A stretch of DNA of 64,000 nt from Vibrio zhugei. Lineage in GTDB: Bacteria; Pseudomonadota; Gammaproteobacteria; Enterobacterales; Vibrionaceae. The position numbers and the translations under genes were made by a program. Below, piece by piece: positions 45,713-53,989 of the stretch. The notes below the pieces were generated by a model that was given only the letters and a program-made list of their open reading frames with translations, had not been told where the DNA came from and ran no database searches. The DNA lies in contig NZ_CP033077.1 in assembly GCF_003716875.1 (NCBI RefSeq), forward strand, positions 806,001 to 870,000. Reading direction: 5' to 3'. Position 1 is the first letter of the stretch. Each line of letters begins with the position of its first letter.

Positions 45713-46843
45713 TTAAGACATGTGCCAAGAGGTATAAATCCATAGGATCAATGTACAAAATCCATACATCACGATGGCGTAGCGCCAATTGTGTTTAAAT
45801 AGCTGATACGCGGAGATATGGTAACGAGATTGAATACTGAGCTGTACTCCGGAAAATGGGGACAGTGTGATTCCTAGTGACCAGCCCATTAATAAAGTTA
45901 ATCCCAGTAAATTCGGGTCGGTGACAGATGGCGCAAGAATGCTACCCGCAATCACAACACTGGTAACCGGATGCATGCCTGTCACCGCGAGAATAATGAG
46001 GATCAGCACGGTTGAGACTGATGCGAAAAAGCCAAAGTGTGATGGGGCCAACTGCAGGTGTAGTGATGATAATAATGCCGCGACACCCGCCGCTAATATT
46101 GATGCAGAAGCGAATAACGCAAACTCACCGGCTGAGTGTGTAATACCTGATCGAATATGTTGAGCTGCAATTGTTACGCCTTGACGTTTTTCGCTTAGGG
46201 CGAGCCACACCGTGATAAAAGCGAGCGAAGTGAGCGAGACGAGCGATAATACACTCACTGTCGGCCAGTTTAGGTGCGCCGCAATGACGACCAAGGCGAG
46301 TAAAGCGGGCATCCAGAGTGATTGAATGTTAATCGGGAACCCTTCAACCGTCTCCATGTTGTTTTGCCGTGATAACTCCCAGGCACTGAATGCCAAAGCC
46401 ACAATCCCCGTTGGAATACCAAATACAATGAGTGTACTTAATTGTGCACCCGGAGCATTGGTGAGAGCCATACCCATGGAAGCGAAAAAAGGCGACCAAA
46501 AGGCACAAATCGCGAATCCTCGTAATAGCGTGACACTTTGTGGTACTGAGATAGGGTGATGGCGAGCTAACTTATCACCGACAATCAGCACTGATGACAT
46601 GTTGAGCACTGAACCGAACAAGTGGACGCCAATCAGTGTTTTAATAAGTGAGCGCTTACCTACTGGAAGTGGCTTTTCCATGTTCATCGACTCTGTGGAG
46701 AATAGTCTGAGAAACCCCACGGCGATTAACATGGTCACGACCATTTGATTTGCCGAGATCGCGCGTATCAGCAAACTGGTATCGAGCTGGTGAAAGGCAC
46801 CGTAAAGCAATCCAATACCACCGATGCTGAGTAGTACCGTCAC
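45713..46843 (-). CDS. multi-pass membrane protein, C-terminal part
   Basis: 376 residues from a GTG at 46843, with about ten hydrophobic segments; the very first residues (VTVLLSIGGIGLLYGAF) already lie in a membrane helix. That suggests an incomplete N-terminus. The GTG overlaps the stop of the upstream ORF (GTGA), and a -1 shift at the heptamer A AAA AAC (46846-46852) would join the two exactly. Late motifs include GMHPVTSVVIAGSILAPS and GITLSPFSGVQLSIQSRY, which resemble ion-transporter-fold carriers; the family is not recognised. Next to pncB and an NrtR-like gene, so a nicotinate-related substrate is conceivable. Confidence 0.65.
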   Translation of the reverse strand: MTVLLSIGGIGLLYGAFHQLDTSLLIRAISANQMVVTMLIAVGFLRLFSTESMNMEKPLPVGKRSLIKTLIGVHLFGSVLNMSSVLIVGDKLARHHPISVPQSVTLLRGFAICAFWSPFFASMGMALTNAPGAQLSTLIVFGIPTGIVALAFSAWELSRQNNMETVEGFPINIQSLWMPALLALVVIAAHLNWPTVSVLSLVSLTSLAFITVWLALSEKRQGVTIAAQHIRSGITHSAGEFALFASASILAAGVAALLSSLHLQLAPSHFGFFASVSTVLILIILAVTGMHPVTSVVIAGSILAPSVTDPNLLGLTLLMGWSLGITLSPFSGVQLSIQSRYHISAYQLFKHNWRYAIVMYGFCTLILWIYTSWHMS

Positions 46844-47010
46844 TTGTTTTTTTGCGACGTTTTCAGATTAGGAAAACATAAGAACGTTGCCAACCAAATT
46901 GGAATACCCGCCCAAAAACTGGCGAATAGACCAGTAAACTGGGCCACGAGAGAAAGGATTAAGCTCAAAAACAGTAGGTAGCCACTGAACGTGGTGGTTA
47001 ATCGAGTCAT
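46840..47010 (-). CDS. membrane protein, N-terminal part (candidate frameshifted partner)
   Basis: 56 residues from ATG 47010 (another ATG at 47016): two hydrophobic helices (GYLLFLSLILSLVAQFTG and FASFWAGIPIWLATFLCF) ending in NLKTSQKNK. It is too small to be a carrier, but it has just what the downstream ORF lacks. The end reads CAA AAA AAC AAG TGA; slipping back one base on A AAA AAC continues as CAA GTG ACG into the next ORF, giving one protein of about 430 residues. Alternatives are translational coupling at the GTGA overlap, or a one-base deletion in the A7 run, natural or from sequencing. Confidence 0.55.
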   Translation of the reverse strand: MTRLTTTFSGYLLFLSLILSLVAQFTGLFASFWAGIPIWLATFLCFPNLKTSQKNK

Positions 47011-47154
47011 TATCATCCATGAACGAGAATAAAAGATGCAATCCGCGAGGCATCGTACTCGCTTGCCCGTATGTCTATCAGCGGGGTTAGTGTATCCGAA
47101 TAAAACCGCCACAAGCAAGCGTCGTGCGGTGTCTTCGCGTGTCGTTTTAGCTCA

Positions 47155-47871
47155 TTAACCGCGTAAACACGTTTGAAAGTAAGTGACTTGATTTTTTGCT
47201 AAACGATACACATTTGCGGGTTTGCCCCCACGACCGCGGCTCGAAGAGGCGAGTTTGTTCGCACTGACAATGACGCCAGTTTCGATGAGACGACGTTTGA
47301 CGGTCATTCGGCTAACCTCAACCCCAAATTTTGCATAAGCGTCGATGATATCGGCGACCAAAAACTCCTTCTCTAATGAAAATAAGACGACAGAGGTATA
47401 CTCAACGGCGGCGCGCAGTTTACTCCATGCATGTTTGATTTGAGAAGTATGATCAAACGCCAGTGTCATGCTGCCTTGCATTAGCTCTGAGAGATCAAAC
47501 CAATTGGCTCGGTCGGCATCCATCCCTGAATTTTCAATTTGATTCACGTTCGAAGGATTCAACAGAGCGTAGTGAGAAATACTGACACTCCAACCATCAG
47601 GATCGCGTTTGGGGTTGCCGTTAACGATCGGATCGCTAATGAAGTTAGGGTAGGTGTGTACCTTTTGACGGCAGATGCGACGTCGGGCTGACTCGAAATC
47701 GTCATCCGCTGGCTCTCCGCCAGTGTGGGACCAATCTTGGTCATAGACGAGGCCACCAGGAATAGCCCACTTTCCACAATCGGGACGGTTAGGATTTTGG
47801 CGTTTTACGAGTAATACCTTGATACCTTGTGCAGTAAGACGTAAACAGACTAAATCAATCGAGACAATCAT
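47155..47871 (-). CDS. nrtR: NrtR-like Nudix transcriptional regulator
   Basis: 238 residues. An N-terminal Nudix domain (about 1-150; KVLLVKRQNPNRPDCGKWAIPGG) has a degenerate Nudix box (DDDFESARRRICRQKV lacks the REXXEE acidic set), so it should bind rather than cleave. A winged-helix C-terminus follows (about 155-235; SRMTVKRRLIETG, SRGRGGKPANVYRL). This is the NrtR build: a repressor of NAD synthesis genes released by ADP-ribose. It is divergent from pncB across a 296-base gap with matching operator-like repeats at both ends. Confidence 0.85.
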   Translation of the reverse strand: MIVSIDLVCLRLTAQGIKVLLVKRQNPNRPDCGKWAIPGGLVYDQDWSHTGGEPADDDFESARRRICRQKVHTYPNFISDPIVNGNPKRDPDGWSVSISHYALLNPSNVNQIENSGMDADRANWFDLSELMQGSMTLAFDHTSQIKHAWSKLRAAVEYTSVVLFSLEKEFLVADIIDAYAKFGVEVSRMTVKRRLIETGVIVSANKLASSSRGRGGKPANVYRLAKNQVTYFQTCLRG

Positions 47872-47942
47872 AGAGTATTCCTAATTAGTAGTCGGCTCAT
47901 TTTAGGCAAGCTGGACATCGTGGTCAATCGTAAATAACAAAT

Positions 47943-47952
47943 TGTGACAAAC
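47943..47952. promoter_or_regulatory. operator half-site near nrtR-like gene
   Basis: TGTGACAAAC, the complement of GTTTGTCACA, which is exactly the left part of the palindrome near pncB at 48061-48070. It lies 72 bases upstream of the regulator start. Confidence 0.4.
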
Positions 47953-48056
47953 TAAATTTATCTTGCTGTTTATAAAGCGATCTCTTGCATTGTCGTTGGG
48001 ATAAGAATTCTGCGATTGGTGTCTAGTAAGTGTATTTTACTCATCCATAAGTCGTG

Positions 48057-48087
48057 CTTGGTTTGTCACATAAGTTGACAAACCAAG
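48057..48087. promoter_or_regulatory. palindromic operator upstream of pncB
   Basis: CTTGGTTTGTCA and TGACAAACCAAG are perfect 12-base inverted repeats around seven bases, 81 bases before the pncB start. Candidate binding site of the divergent NrtR-like regulator; it could also be a leader hairpin. Confidence 0.65.
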
Positions 48088-48167
48088 AAACATCTTTTAT
48101 TGTCCTCTTTAAAGTTAGCAACATAATGTTACTAACGAGACTTTACTTGTTATAAAGGAAGGCATTT

Positions 48168-49475
48168 ATGAACTCTGGCCTGTTTTCCCCAACAATCATT
48201 CGCAGTTTGCTAGATTTAGATGCATATAAAATCAGCATGATGCAGGCAATACATTCCTTGTATCCTGATGTTCAAGTGCGCTATGAACTGATTGTTCGTA
48301 GTGACGAAGACATTACTGAATTGTTAGATGAAATTCGTCATGAGATTGCGTTACTGAGCTCTTTGCGCTTTTCTGATGCGGATTTGGTGTATCTGGCAGA
48401 GAGTTCGCCACACTTAACGTCTTCCTTTCTTCAATCGTTGCGTTATTTCCATTTCCAACCTGAACGTCAAGTCCACCTCGGCATCATAAAACATGATGGC
48501 AAAAAGCAGCTGCGTATCGGTATTGAAGGAACGTGGCGTGACACGATTTTGTACGAAACCATCATTATGTCGATCGTGTCAGAAGTGCGCAGTCGTTTAC
48601 GTTGGAGTGATGTTCCTGACGCTCTCCCTAAACACGTGCTGCATGAGAAGGTTGCGCATTTAAAAGCTGAGATTGCACGCCGTGGTATTCGTAATTTCAC
48701 TTTAACGGAGATGGGGACTCGTCGCCGTTTTTCCGGAAATGTTCAGCGTGATGTGATTGCTTACCTACAGGAAACGATACCTGAGTTATTGCTGGGGACA
48801 AGTAACTATCATTTTGCGAGAGAATTCGGTTTACGTCCGATTGGTACCATCGCTCATGAGTGGTTTATGGGGCACCAAGCGTTAGTCAATGTCAAAGATT
48901 CACAACGTGTTGCGTTAGAACAATGGTTGAAAGTATTTGGTGGGCAATTGTCTATTGCGCCGACGGATACGTTGACGTTAAACGCATTTCAAAAGGATTT
49001 TAATCATCATTTAGCCAAAGCTTATGATGGCATTCGTCACGATTCAGGGAACCCTTATGTATGGGGCGACCGAATGATTGAACATTATGAATCGATGGGG
49101 GTGGACCCTAAGGACAAGGTGTTTATTTTCTCCGATGGACTGGATTTTGATGAAGCGCTTGATATTTGCGAGTACTTCCAAGATCGTATCCAAGTCTCTT
49201 TTGGTATTGGCACCTTCTTAACGAATGACTTCGCTGGCTGGAAGAATGATCAAGGTAATGAATATAAACCATTATCGATTGTGATTAAATTAACGGAGTG
49301 TAATGGCCGTCCGGTGGCAAAAATTAGTGATGAACCGGAAAAAGCCATGTGCGAAGATCCGATCTTTTTAGCCAATCTAAAGCGGCGTTTTGATATTGAT
49401 ATTGATATTGAAGCGTTGATATCAGAATTAAAGCGCATTAAGAAAAGTAAGCGCCAATATATTGCTGCCGCGTAG
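48168..49475 (+). CDS. pncB: nicotinate phosphoribosyltransferase
   Basis: Makes nicotinate mononucleotide from nicotinate and PRPP with ATP use, the entry of the salvage route to NAD. 435 residues (E. coli 400). Motifs: SLLDLDAYKISMMQAIHSLY at the N-terminus, TEMGTRRRFSGNVQ with the phosphorylatable His region GTIAHEWFMGHQALV, GIRHDSGNPYVWGDRMI, and GIGTFLTND...IKLTECNGRPVAKISD. AAGGAAGG precedes ATG. Likely repressed by the divergent NrtR-like protein. Confidence 0.96.
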   Translation: MNSGLFSPTIIRSLLDLDAYKISMMQAIHSLYPDVQVRYELIVRSDEDITELLDEIRHEIALLSSLRFSDADLVYLAESSPHLTSSFLQSLRYFHFQPERQVHLGIIKHDGKKQLRIGIEGTWRDTILYETIIMSIVSEVRSRLRWSDVPDALPKHVLHEKVAHLKAEIARRGIRNFTLTEMGTRRRFSGNVQRDVIAYLQETIPELLLGTSNYHFAREFGLRPIGTIAHEWFMGHQALVNVKDSQRVALEQWLKVFGGQLSIAPTDTLTLNAFQKDFNHHLAKAYDGIRHDSGNPYVWGDRMIEHYESMGVDPKDKVFIFSDGLDFDEALDICEYFQDRIQVSFGIGTFLTNDFAGWKNDQGNEYKPLSIVIKLTECNGRPVAKISDEPEKAMCEDPIFLANLKRRFDIDIDIEALISELKRIKKSKRQYIAAA

Positions 49476-49493
49476 CGCGTTACCATTGAGGAT

Positions 49494-49524
49494 AAAAAAC
49501 CATAGTTAATACTATGGTTTTTTT
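49494..49524 (+). terminator. intrinsic terminator of pncB
   Basis: AAAAAACCATAGT, a TAAT loop, ACTATGGTTTTTTT. Confidence 0.9.
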
Positions 49525-49692
49525 GTTACTGATTCACCGATTGATAGACGGACGAGGCTCGATTGCTCTCAATGGCGTGAGTCTCACAAATTTCTCACTC
49601 TTCGCTTGCTGACATCACTGAGAAGCACATAATGAAGGTTGTCTTGACAGTACTACGCTGAATTTTGTGCTGTATTTAAGGAAGGATTTATT

Positions 49693-50730
49693 ATGTCTCA
49701 AGCTCCGATTAAAGTGGCCATCGTCGGTTATGGCTATTCTGCAAAAACGTTTCATCTTCCCTACATTTTGCAAAATCCTGCGTTTGAATGGGTGGCGGTT
49801 AGCTCTCGCCAATCTGAACAGTTACATGAACAGTGGCCTGATATTACTTGCTATTTAGACCCCTATGAGATGTTTGAAAAGAGTGACGCTGATCTGGTTA
49901 TTATAACGGCGCCTAATGATGTGCATTACCCACTTGCTAAAGCTGCGTTATTGCAGGGAAAGCATGTCATTTTAGAGAAACCGTTTGTTATTCAAAGCTC
50001 GGAAGGCGAAAAGCTCATTGAGATCGCCGATACTCATCACTGCATATTAAGCGTTTTCCAAAATCGCCGCTGGGACGGTGACTTTATGACATTACGCGAT
50101 CTTATCACGTCAGGAAAACTGGGTGACATTAAGTATTTTGAATCGCATTTTGATCGCTACCGACCAACCGTTCGCGAGCGTTGGAGGGAGTTAGATACCA
50201 ATGGTGGGGGAATTTTGTTTGATCTCGGTCCGCATTTACTTGATCAAGCCGTATGTCTATTTGGGATGCCAGAAGCGATCACGGCGCAATGTCGAATAAT
50301 GCGGCCAAAAGGGACCACGGTTGATTATGTCAACATGACCTTGGATTACGATGGATGTGTTGTCAACTTACACGCCAATCTATACAGCCCTGAACCTAAT
50401 CTGCGTTACAAAGTACTGGGAACCAAAGCCAAATATATCAAATATGGCTTAGATGACCAGGAGCGTAATCTTAAAGCTGGACTCATTCCCTTGAGCGAGA
50501 GCTGGAATCAAAGTCTCCATGAGCAGTCAGGAACGGTGTATCAAGAGGAGGCAGAGCCCGATGAAGTGGTGACTCAGTCAGGTAGCTATCATCGCTATTT
50601 TGAACATATCGCACATGCCCTTCGAACGGGGGAGGGGAACCCTGTCCCAGCCGAAGAAGCGCTTCAATCGATTCGTTTGATTGAAGCAGCATTGGAAAGT
50701 CATCAGTCTGGGCGGCGTATTATGCTGTAG
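49693..50730 (+). CDS. ydgJ: Gfo/Idh/MocA-family oxidoreductase, YdgJ-like
   Basis: 345 residues. N-terminal Rossmann fold (VAIVGYGYSAKTFHLPYI; glycine-rich loop) binding NAD(P), then EKPF with the conserved Lys, and a C-terminal alpha/beta domain with FESHFDRYRPTVRERWRE and the DLGPHLLDQAV active-site helix. It follows E. coli YdgJ along its whole length. The substrate is unknown, probably a sugar or polyol derivative. AAGGAAGG precedes ATG. The 217-base gap upstream carries the pncB terminator. Confidence 0.9.
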   Translation: MSQAPIKVAIVGYGYSAKTFHLPYILQNPAFEWVAVSSRQSEQLHEQWPDITCYLDPYEMFEKSDADLVIITAPNDVHYPLAKAALLQGKHVILEKPFVIQSSEGEKLIEIADTHHCILSVFQNRRWDGDFMTLRDLITSGKLGDIKYFESHFDRYRPTVRERWRELDTNGGGILFDLGPHLLDQAVCLFGMPEAITAQCRIMRPKGTTVDYVNMTLDYDGCVVNLHANLYSPEPNLRYKVLGTKAKYIKYGLDDQERNLKAGLIPLSESWNQSLHEQSGTVYQEEAEPDEVVTQSGSYHRYFEHIAHALRTGEGNPVPAEEALQSIRLIEAALESHQSGRRIML

Positions 50731-50747
50731 CCATTGAAGCATGGTTG

Positions 50748-50774
50748 CAATGGAAGCACATGGTGCTTCCATTG
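50748..50774. terminator. hairpin between convergent genes
   Basis: CAATGGAAGCAC and GTGCTTCCATTG, a perfect 12-bp stem with an ATG loop, midway between the ydgJ-like stop and the convergent HAD gene. No T run follows, so it may slow or protect rather than terminate. Confidence 0.55.
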
Positions 50775-50782
50775 TCGCTGTC

Positions 50783-51436
50783 TTACTGAGCCTTCAGTTC
50801 TGCAAGTACATCGTGCAGGCTCGGTAGAATAGTATGCCCGAGTTGTTTCACGTCGTCACTTGGCTCGACCAAATCAGGCACCTGATAGGTATGCATCTTT
50901 GCTGCCATCGCTGAGCGAACGCCATTATTTGAGTCTTCGAAAGCCACACACTCTTCAGGTCGTTGATTCAGTCTTTGGGCAGCAAGATGATAAATTTCAG
51001 GATCCGGCTTACCCTGTGTCACTTCACAGCCTGTCGCGTAACACTCAAAAAAGCGGTCTAGACCTGAGAGGCGTAACTTAATCTCCGCAATTTCTCGGCG
51101 AGTTGATGTCGCAACGGCAACGGGAATGTCATGTTCCGTTAGCCACGTTAATAATTCGACCACTCCGGATTTGACCGGAATGGCTTGTTGCGTGACCACA
51201 GCGTTATAGCGCTCCCGCCAGACATCATGAAGTGTTGGGTAGTCTAAGTCAGGACCATAGCCAGCCTTCAAGACTTCTTCAATGCCAGCAGCATTTCGGC
51301 CTATGATCTCTAGATAGATGTTTTTGAGAAAAGGTACGTTAACGACCTGACAGGCTTCTTCAAAAATAGACATGCATACTCGTTCTGTATCAAGTAACAG
51401 TCCATCCATATCAAATATTGCGGCTTTATACTTCAT
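50783..51436 (-). CDS. HAD-family phosphatase/phosphomutase
   Basis: 217 residues from MKYKAAIFDMDG (other in-frame ATGs lie at 51445, 51454 and 51499). All four HAD motifs are visible: FDMDGLLLDTE, the Thr in ATSTRRE, a Lys in GKPDPEIY, and AFEDSNNGVRSAMAAKM. The helical cap after motif I puts it in the beta-phosphoglucomutase-like subgroup, which dephosphorylates sugar phosphates. Substrate unknown. It is a single gene, convergent with the ydgJ-like gene. Confidence 0.85.
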   Translation of the reverse strand: MKYKAAIFDMDGLLLDTERVCMSIFEEACQVVNVPFLKNIYLEIIGRNAAGIEEVLKAGYGPDLDYPTLHDVWRERYNAVVTQQAIPVKSGVVELLTWLTEHDIPVAVATSTRREIAEIKLRLSGLDRFFECYATGCEVTQGKPDPEIYHLAAQRLNQRPEECVAFEDSNNGVRSAMAAKMHTYQVPDLVEPSDDVKQLGHTILPSLHDVLAELKAQ

Positions 51437-51516
51437 AGGTACCATAAACGTCATTGGGAATGAGTGGCTATTGAAGCATAGTTTCTTTGTCAAGAACAAG
51501 CCGTTATCGTTGAAAA

Positions 51517-51552
51517 TAAAAAAGCCCTAACTGAATTTTTTCACTTAGGGCT
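51517..51552 (-). terminator. intrinsic terminator, leftward
   Basis: AGCCCTAA (51523-51530) pairs with TTAGGGCT (51545-51552). Reading leftward a T-rich run follows. It ends the curA-gst transcript. Confidence 0.8.
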
Positions 51553-51570
51553 CGGTAAGCAGACAAATGA

Positions 51571-52191
51571 TTATGCTGCTTCGTATTTTTGCTCTAACTC
51601 ATTGGCTCGTTGGAATTTTTCGTGGGTTAAGAGCGTTTGATAATAGCGCTGGATATGCGGATAATGATCCAATTGCTCTAGCATAGTCAGAACTTCTGGG
51701 ATGAACGACATCATGATGTCCGCGCCTGATAACGTGTCGTCGACAAGATAGGTTTTGTCTTTCAATACATTATCTAAATGAGACATGACTTTACTTAGCT
51801 CTGTCGAGGCATACGAAGCCAAAAACTCAGTTTTTACGGGCTCCATACCAACGAATAAAGTCATTAACGCTGGCAGCATAGCCGAACTTTCCGCAAAGTG
51901 TAGCCATTGCAAATACTCAACATAACCGACGGAATCTTGTGCTGGCATTAAGTGCTTGCCATAACGCTCAACCAAATATTCAGTAATCGCACCGGATTCG
52001 ACGATCACTTGCCCATTATCTTCGAGGACAGGAGACTTACCCAGCGGATGAATGGCTTTCAACGCTTCTGGTGCGAGATGAGTGACCGCATCGCGTTGAT
52101 ACGCTTTGATTTGATAATCAACGCCAAGCTCTTCTAATAGCCAGATAATACGCTTAGAGCGTGATTGATTAAGGTGGTGTAGGGTAATCAT
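51571..52191 (-). CDS. glutathione S-transferase
   Basis: 206 residues. Thioredoxin-like N-terminal domain (MITLHHLNQSRSKRIIWLLE, HPLGKSPVLEDNGQVIVESG with the cis-Pro and the glutathione-binding Glu-Ser) and a helical C-terminal domain (LSGADIMMSF). It conjugates or reduces electrophiles with glutathione. It begins two bases after the curA stop, so the two share a transcript. The NemR-like repressor nearby fits electrophile detoxification. Confidence 0.92.
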   Translation of the reverse strand: MITLHHLNQSRSKRIIWLLEELGVDYQIKAYQRDAVTHLAPEALKAIHPLGKSPVLEDNGQVIVESGAITEYLVERYGKHLMPAQDSVGYVEYLQWLHFAESSAMLPALMTLFVGMEPVKTEFLASYASTELSKVMSHLDNVLKDKTYLVDDTLSGADIMMSFIPEVLTMLEQLDHYPHIQRYYQTLLTHEKFQRANELEQKYEAA

Positions 52192-52193
52192 GT

Positions 52194-53231
52194 TTATTGC
52201 TCCAATGGGCGATTAATGCTCACAACCAGCTTACCGAAGTTCTTGCCTTCGAGCAGTCCTTTGAATGCGTCTGGGGCATTTTGGAGACCTTCCACCATTT
52301 GTTCACGATAATGGATTTTACCTTCAGATACCCACTGTGACATTTGGTCTGCAAATTCTTGATAACGATGTCCATAGTCATCAAAAATAATGAAACCTTG
52401 CACGCGCATACGTTTGACTAAGCATAGGCCCATCAGTTGTGATAGACGATCTGGACCATCAGGAAGCCCTGTATTGTTGTACTGAGACACCAAGCCACAA
52501 AGCGGAATACGAGCTTTAGGGTTAAACAATGGCATTAAAGCATCAAACACTTTACCGCCCACATTTTCAAAATAGACATCGACGCCATCTGGGCAAGCGG
52601 CGGCCAATTGCTCAGCAAAATCGTCGGCTTTATGATCGATACACGCGTCAAAACCTAATGTTTCCACTGCGTAACGACATTTCTCTTCACCGCCCGCAAT
52701 ACCGACAACTCGGCAGCCTTTTATCTTACCGATTTGCCCAACGGTGGCACCGACAGGTCCTGTCGCAGCAGCAACGGCGATGGTTTCACCAGGCTGTGGG
52801 TTACCAATATCCAATAATCCCATATAGGCAGTGAAACCTGGCATGCCCAATATACCTAGAGCATGAGAAGGCTTGTCGGGGTTCATGCCCAGTTTCAATA
52901 ATCCTTCACCATTTGAAATGGCATAGCTTTGCCAGCCGGTATAGCCAACGACCCATTCACCGACTTGAAAATCAGGGTTAGACGACTGCTCGACTTGGGA
53001 TACCGTGCCTCCGACCATTACGTCATCAATTTCAACCGATGCCGCGTATGATTTCGCATCGCTCATACGACCACGCATGTAAGGGTCGAGAGACAAATAG
53101 ATGGTTCTCAGTAACACTTCGCCTTCTTTCAGCTCAGGCATTTCTACGGTTTCTAAACGGAAATTGTCTTGCGTTGGTGCACCGTGAGGGCGTGAAGCTA
53201 GAACCAAACGTTGGTTTTCAATCTTATTCAT
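52194..53231 (-). CDS. curA: NADPH-dependent alkenal/curcumin reductase, CurA-like
   Basis: Medium-chain reductase that reduces the C=C bond of alpha,beta-unsaturated carbonyls with NADPH. 345 residues, the same as E. coli CurA (YncB), with high similarity: LASRPHGAPTQDNFRLE, YLSLDPYMRGRMSD, AAATGPVGATVGQIGK (cofactor loop), VYFENVGGKVFDAL. No zinc ligands, as usual for this group. AAGGAAA lies ahead of ATG, and a NemR-like box covers 53250-53264. Confidence 0.94.
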   Translation of the reverse strand: MNKIENQRLVLASRPHGAPTQDNFRLETVEMPELKEGEVLLRTIYLSLDPYMRGRMSDAKSYAASVEIDDVMVGGTVSQVEQSSNPDFQVGEWVVGYTGWQSYAISNGEGLLKLGMNPDKPSHALGILGMPGFTAYMGLLDIGNPQPGETIAVAAATGPVGATVGQIGKIKGCRVVGIAGGEEKCRYAVETLGFDACIDHKADDFAEQLAAACPDGVDVYFENVGGKVFDALMPLFNPKARIPLCGLVSQYNNTGLPDGPDRLSQLMGLCLVKRMRVQGFIIFDDYGHRYQEFADQMSQWVSEGKIHYREQMVEGLQNAPDAFKGLLEGKNFGKLVVSINRPLEQ

Positions 53232-53249
53232 CGCGAGTTTCCTTATAAT

Positions 53250-53264
53250 TAGACTGGTCGTCTA
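53250..53264. promoter_or_regulatory. NemR-like box ahead of curA
   Basis: TAGACTGGTCGTCTA: inverted TAGAC/GTCTA arms, one base from the copy at 53932-53946 and similar to the E. coli NemR box. It lies 19 bases upstream of the curA start. Confidence 0.8.
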
Positions 53265-53314
53265 GTTAGTTGCCATACGCACCGCTCTTGGAGTGATGTG
53301 CATGGGGCCTATCT

Positions 53315-53911
53315 TTATAGAGGGCGAGTGCCTTGCAGCAGTCGCTCCGTTCTTACTAATGCTCGTTCAAGACTCTGGTCGTCTTGGTGAATTTTATTCA
53401 TCAGGCAAGCTCCTAACCAATATTCATACAAGTGCTCAGCCATAGCTTGGCTGTCATTGACTTGAATATCGCCGGCCTGTTTACCTTGTTCAATACATAC
53501 CGCGATTAAGTGGACGGCTTGACGAGTTCCCGTCGTGAGAACTTGTCGCATGGATTCCGACAGATCACTCACTTCGCTGGCAAGCTTAACCACTAAGCAC
53601 TGACCAGAGTCACAAAGATAACGGTTATTTTCAACCCAGTATTGCCAAAATCTCATCAGGTTCTGGTAATGATTGCCTTCTGAGCTTTGAAATAGCAGTT
53701 CAACTCGCGCTAGGTATTGATCAAAATAGCGACGCAGCAACGTCTCTCCAAACTGCTCTTTAGATTGGAAATAATGATAAAACGAGCCTTTAGGAATACC
53801 AGCGGCCTTGAGTAGCTCTGATAAGCCCATTCCTGTAAATCCCTTCTTGGAGACAAGGTGATACCCTACCTCTAGAATATGCTGTTTGGTGTTGATGGTT
53901 TTCGTATTCAT
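53315..53911 (-). CDS. nemR: TetR-family repressor, NemR-like
   Basis: 198 residues closely following E. coli NemR: helix-turn-helix KKGFTGMGLSELLKAAGIPK GSFYHYFQSKEQFG (about 18-52), then LVVKLASEVSDLSESMRQ preceded by the cysteine in SGQCL (about residue 102), the position of the redox-active Cys in NemR. It should release DNA on exposure to reactive electrophiles or hypochlorous acid. Two matching operators lie ahead of its own gene and of curA. The gap to curA is 83 bases, same strand. Confidence 0.88.
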   Translation of the reverse strand: MNTKTINTKQHILEVGYHLVSKKGFTGMGLSELLKAAGIPKGSFYHYFQSKEQFGETLLRRYFDQYLARVELLFQSSEGNHYQNLMRFWQYWVENNRYLCDSGQCLVVKLASEVSDLSESMRQVLTTGTRQAVHLIAVCIEQGKQAGDIQVNDSQAMAEHLYEYWLGACLMNKIHQDDQSLERALVRTERLLQGTRPL

Positions 53912-53931
53912 AATGCTAAACTAACTGAAAT

Positions 53932-53946
53932 TAGACCGGTCGTCTA
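53932..53946. promoter_or_regulatory. NemR-like box ahead of the regulator gene
   Basis: TAGACCGGTCGTCTA, 20 bases upstream of the nemR-like start. It supports autoregulation. Confidence 0.8.
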
Positions 53947-53989
53947 GTGTTGTCTTCATCTTCTCTCTATCGGCGAATTCTAAGAGGAT

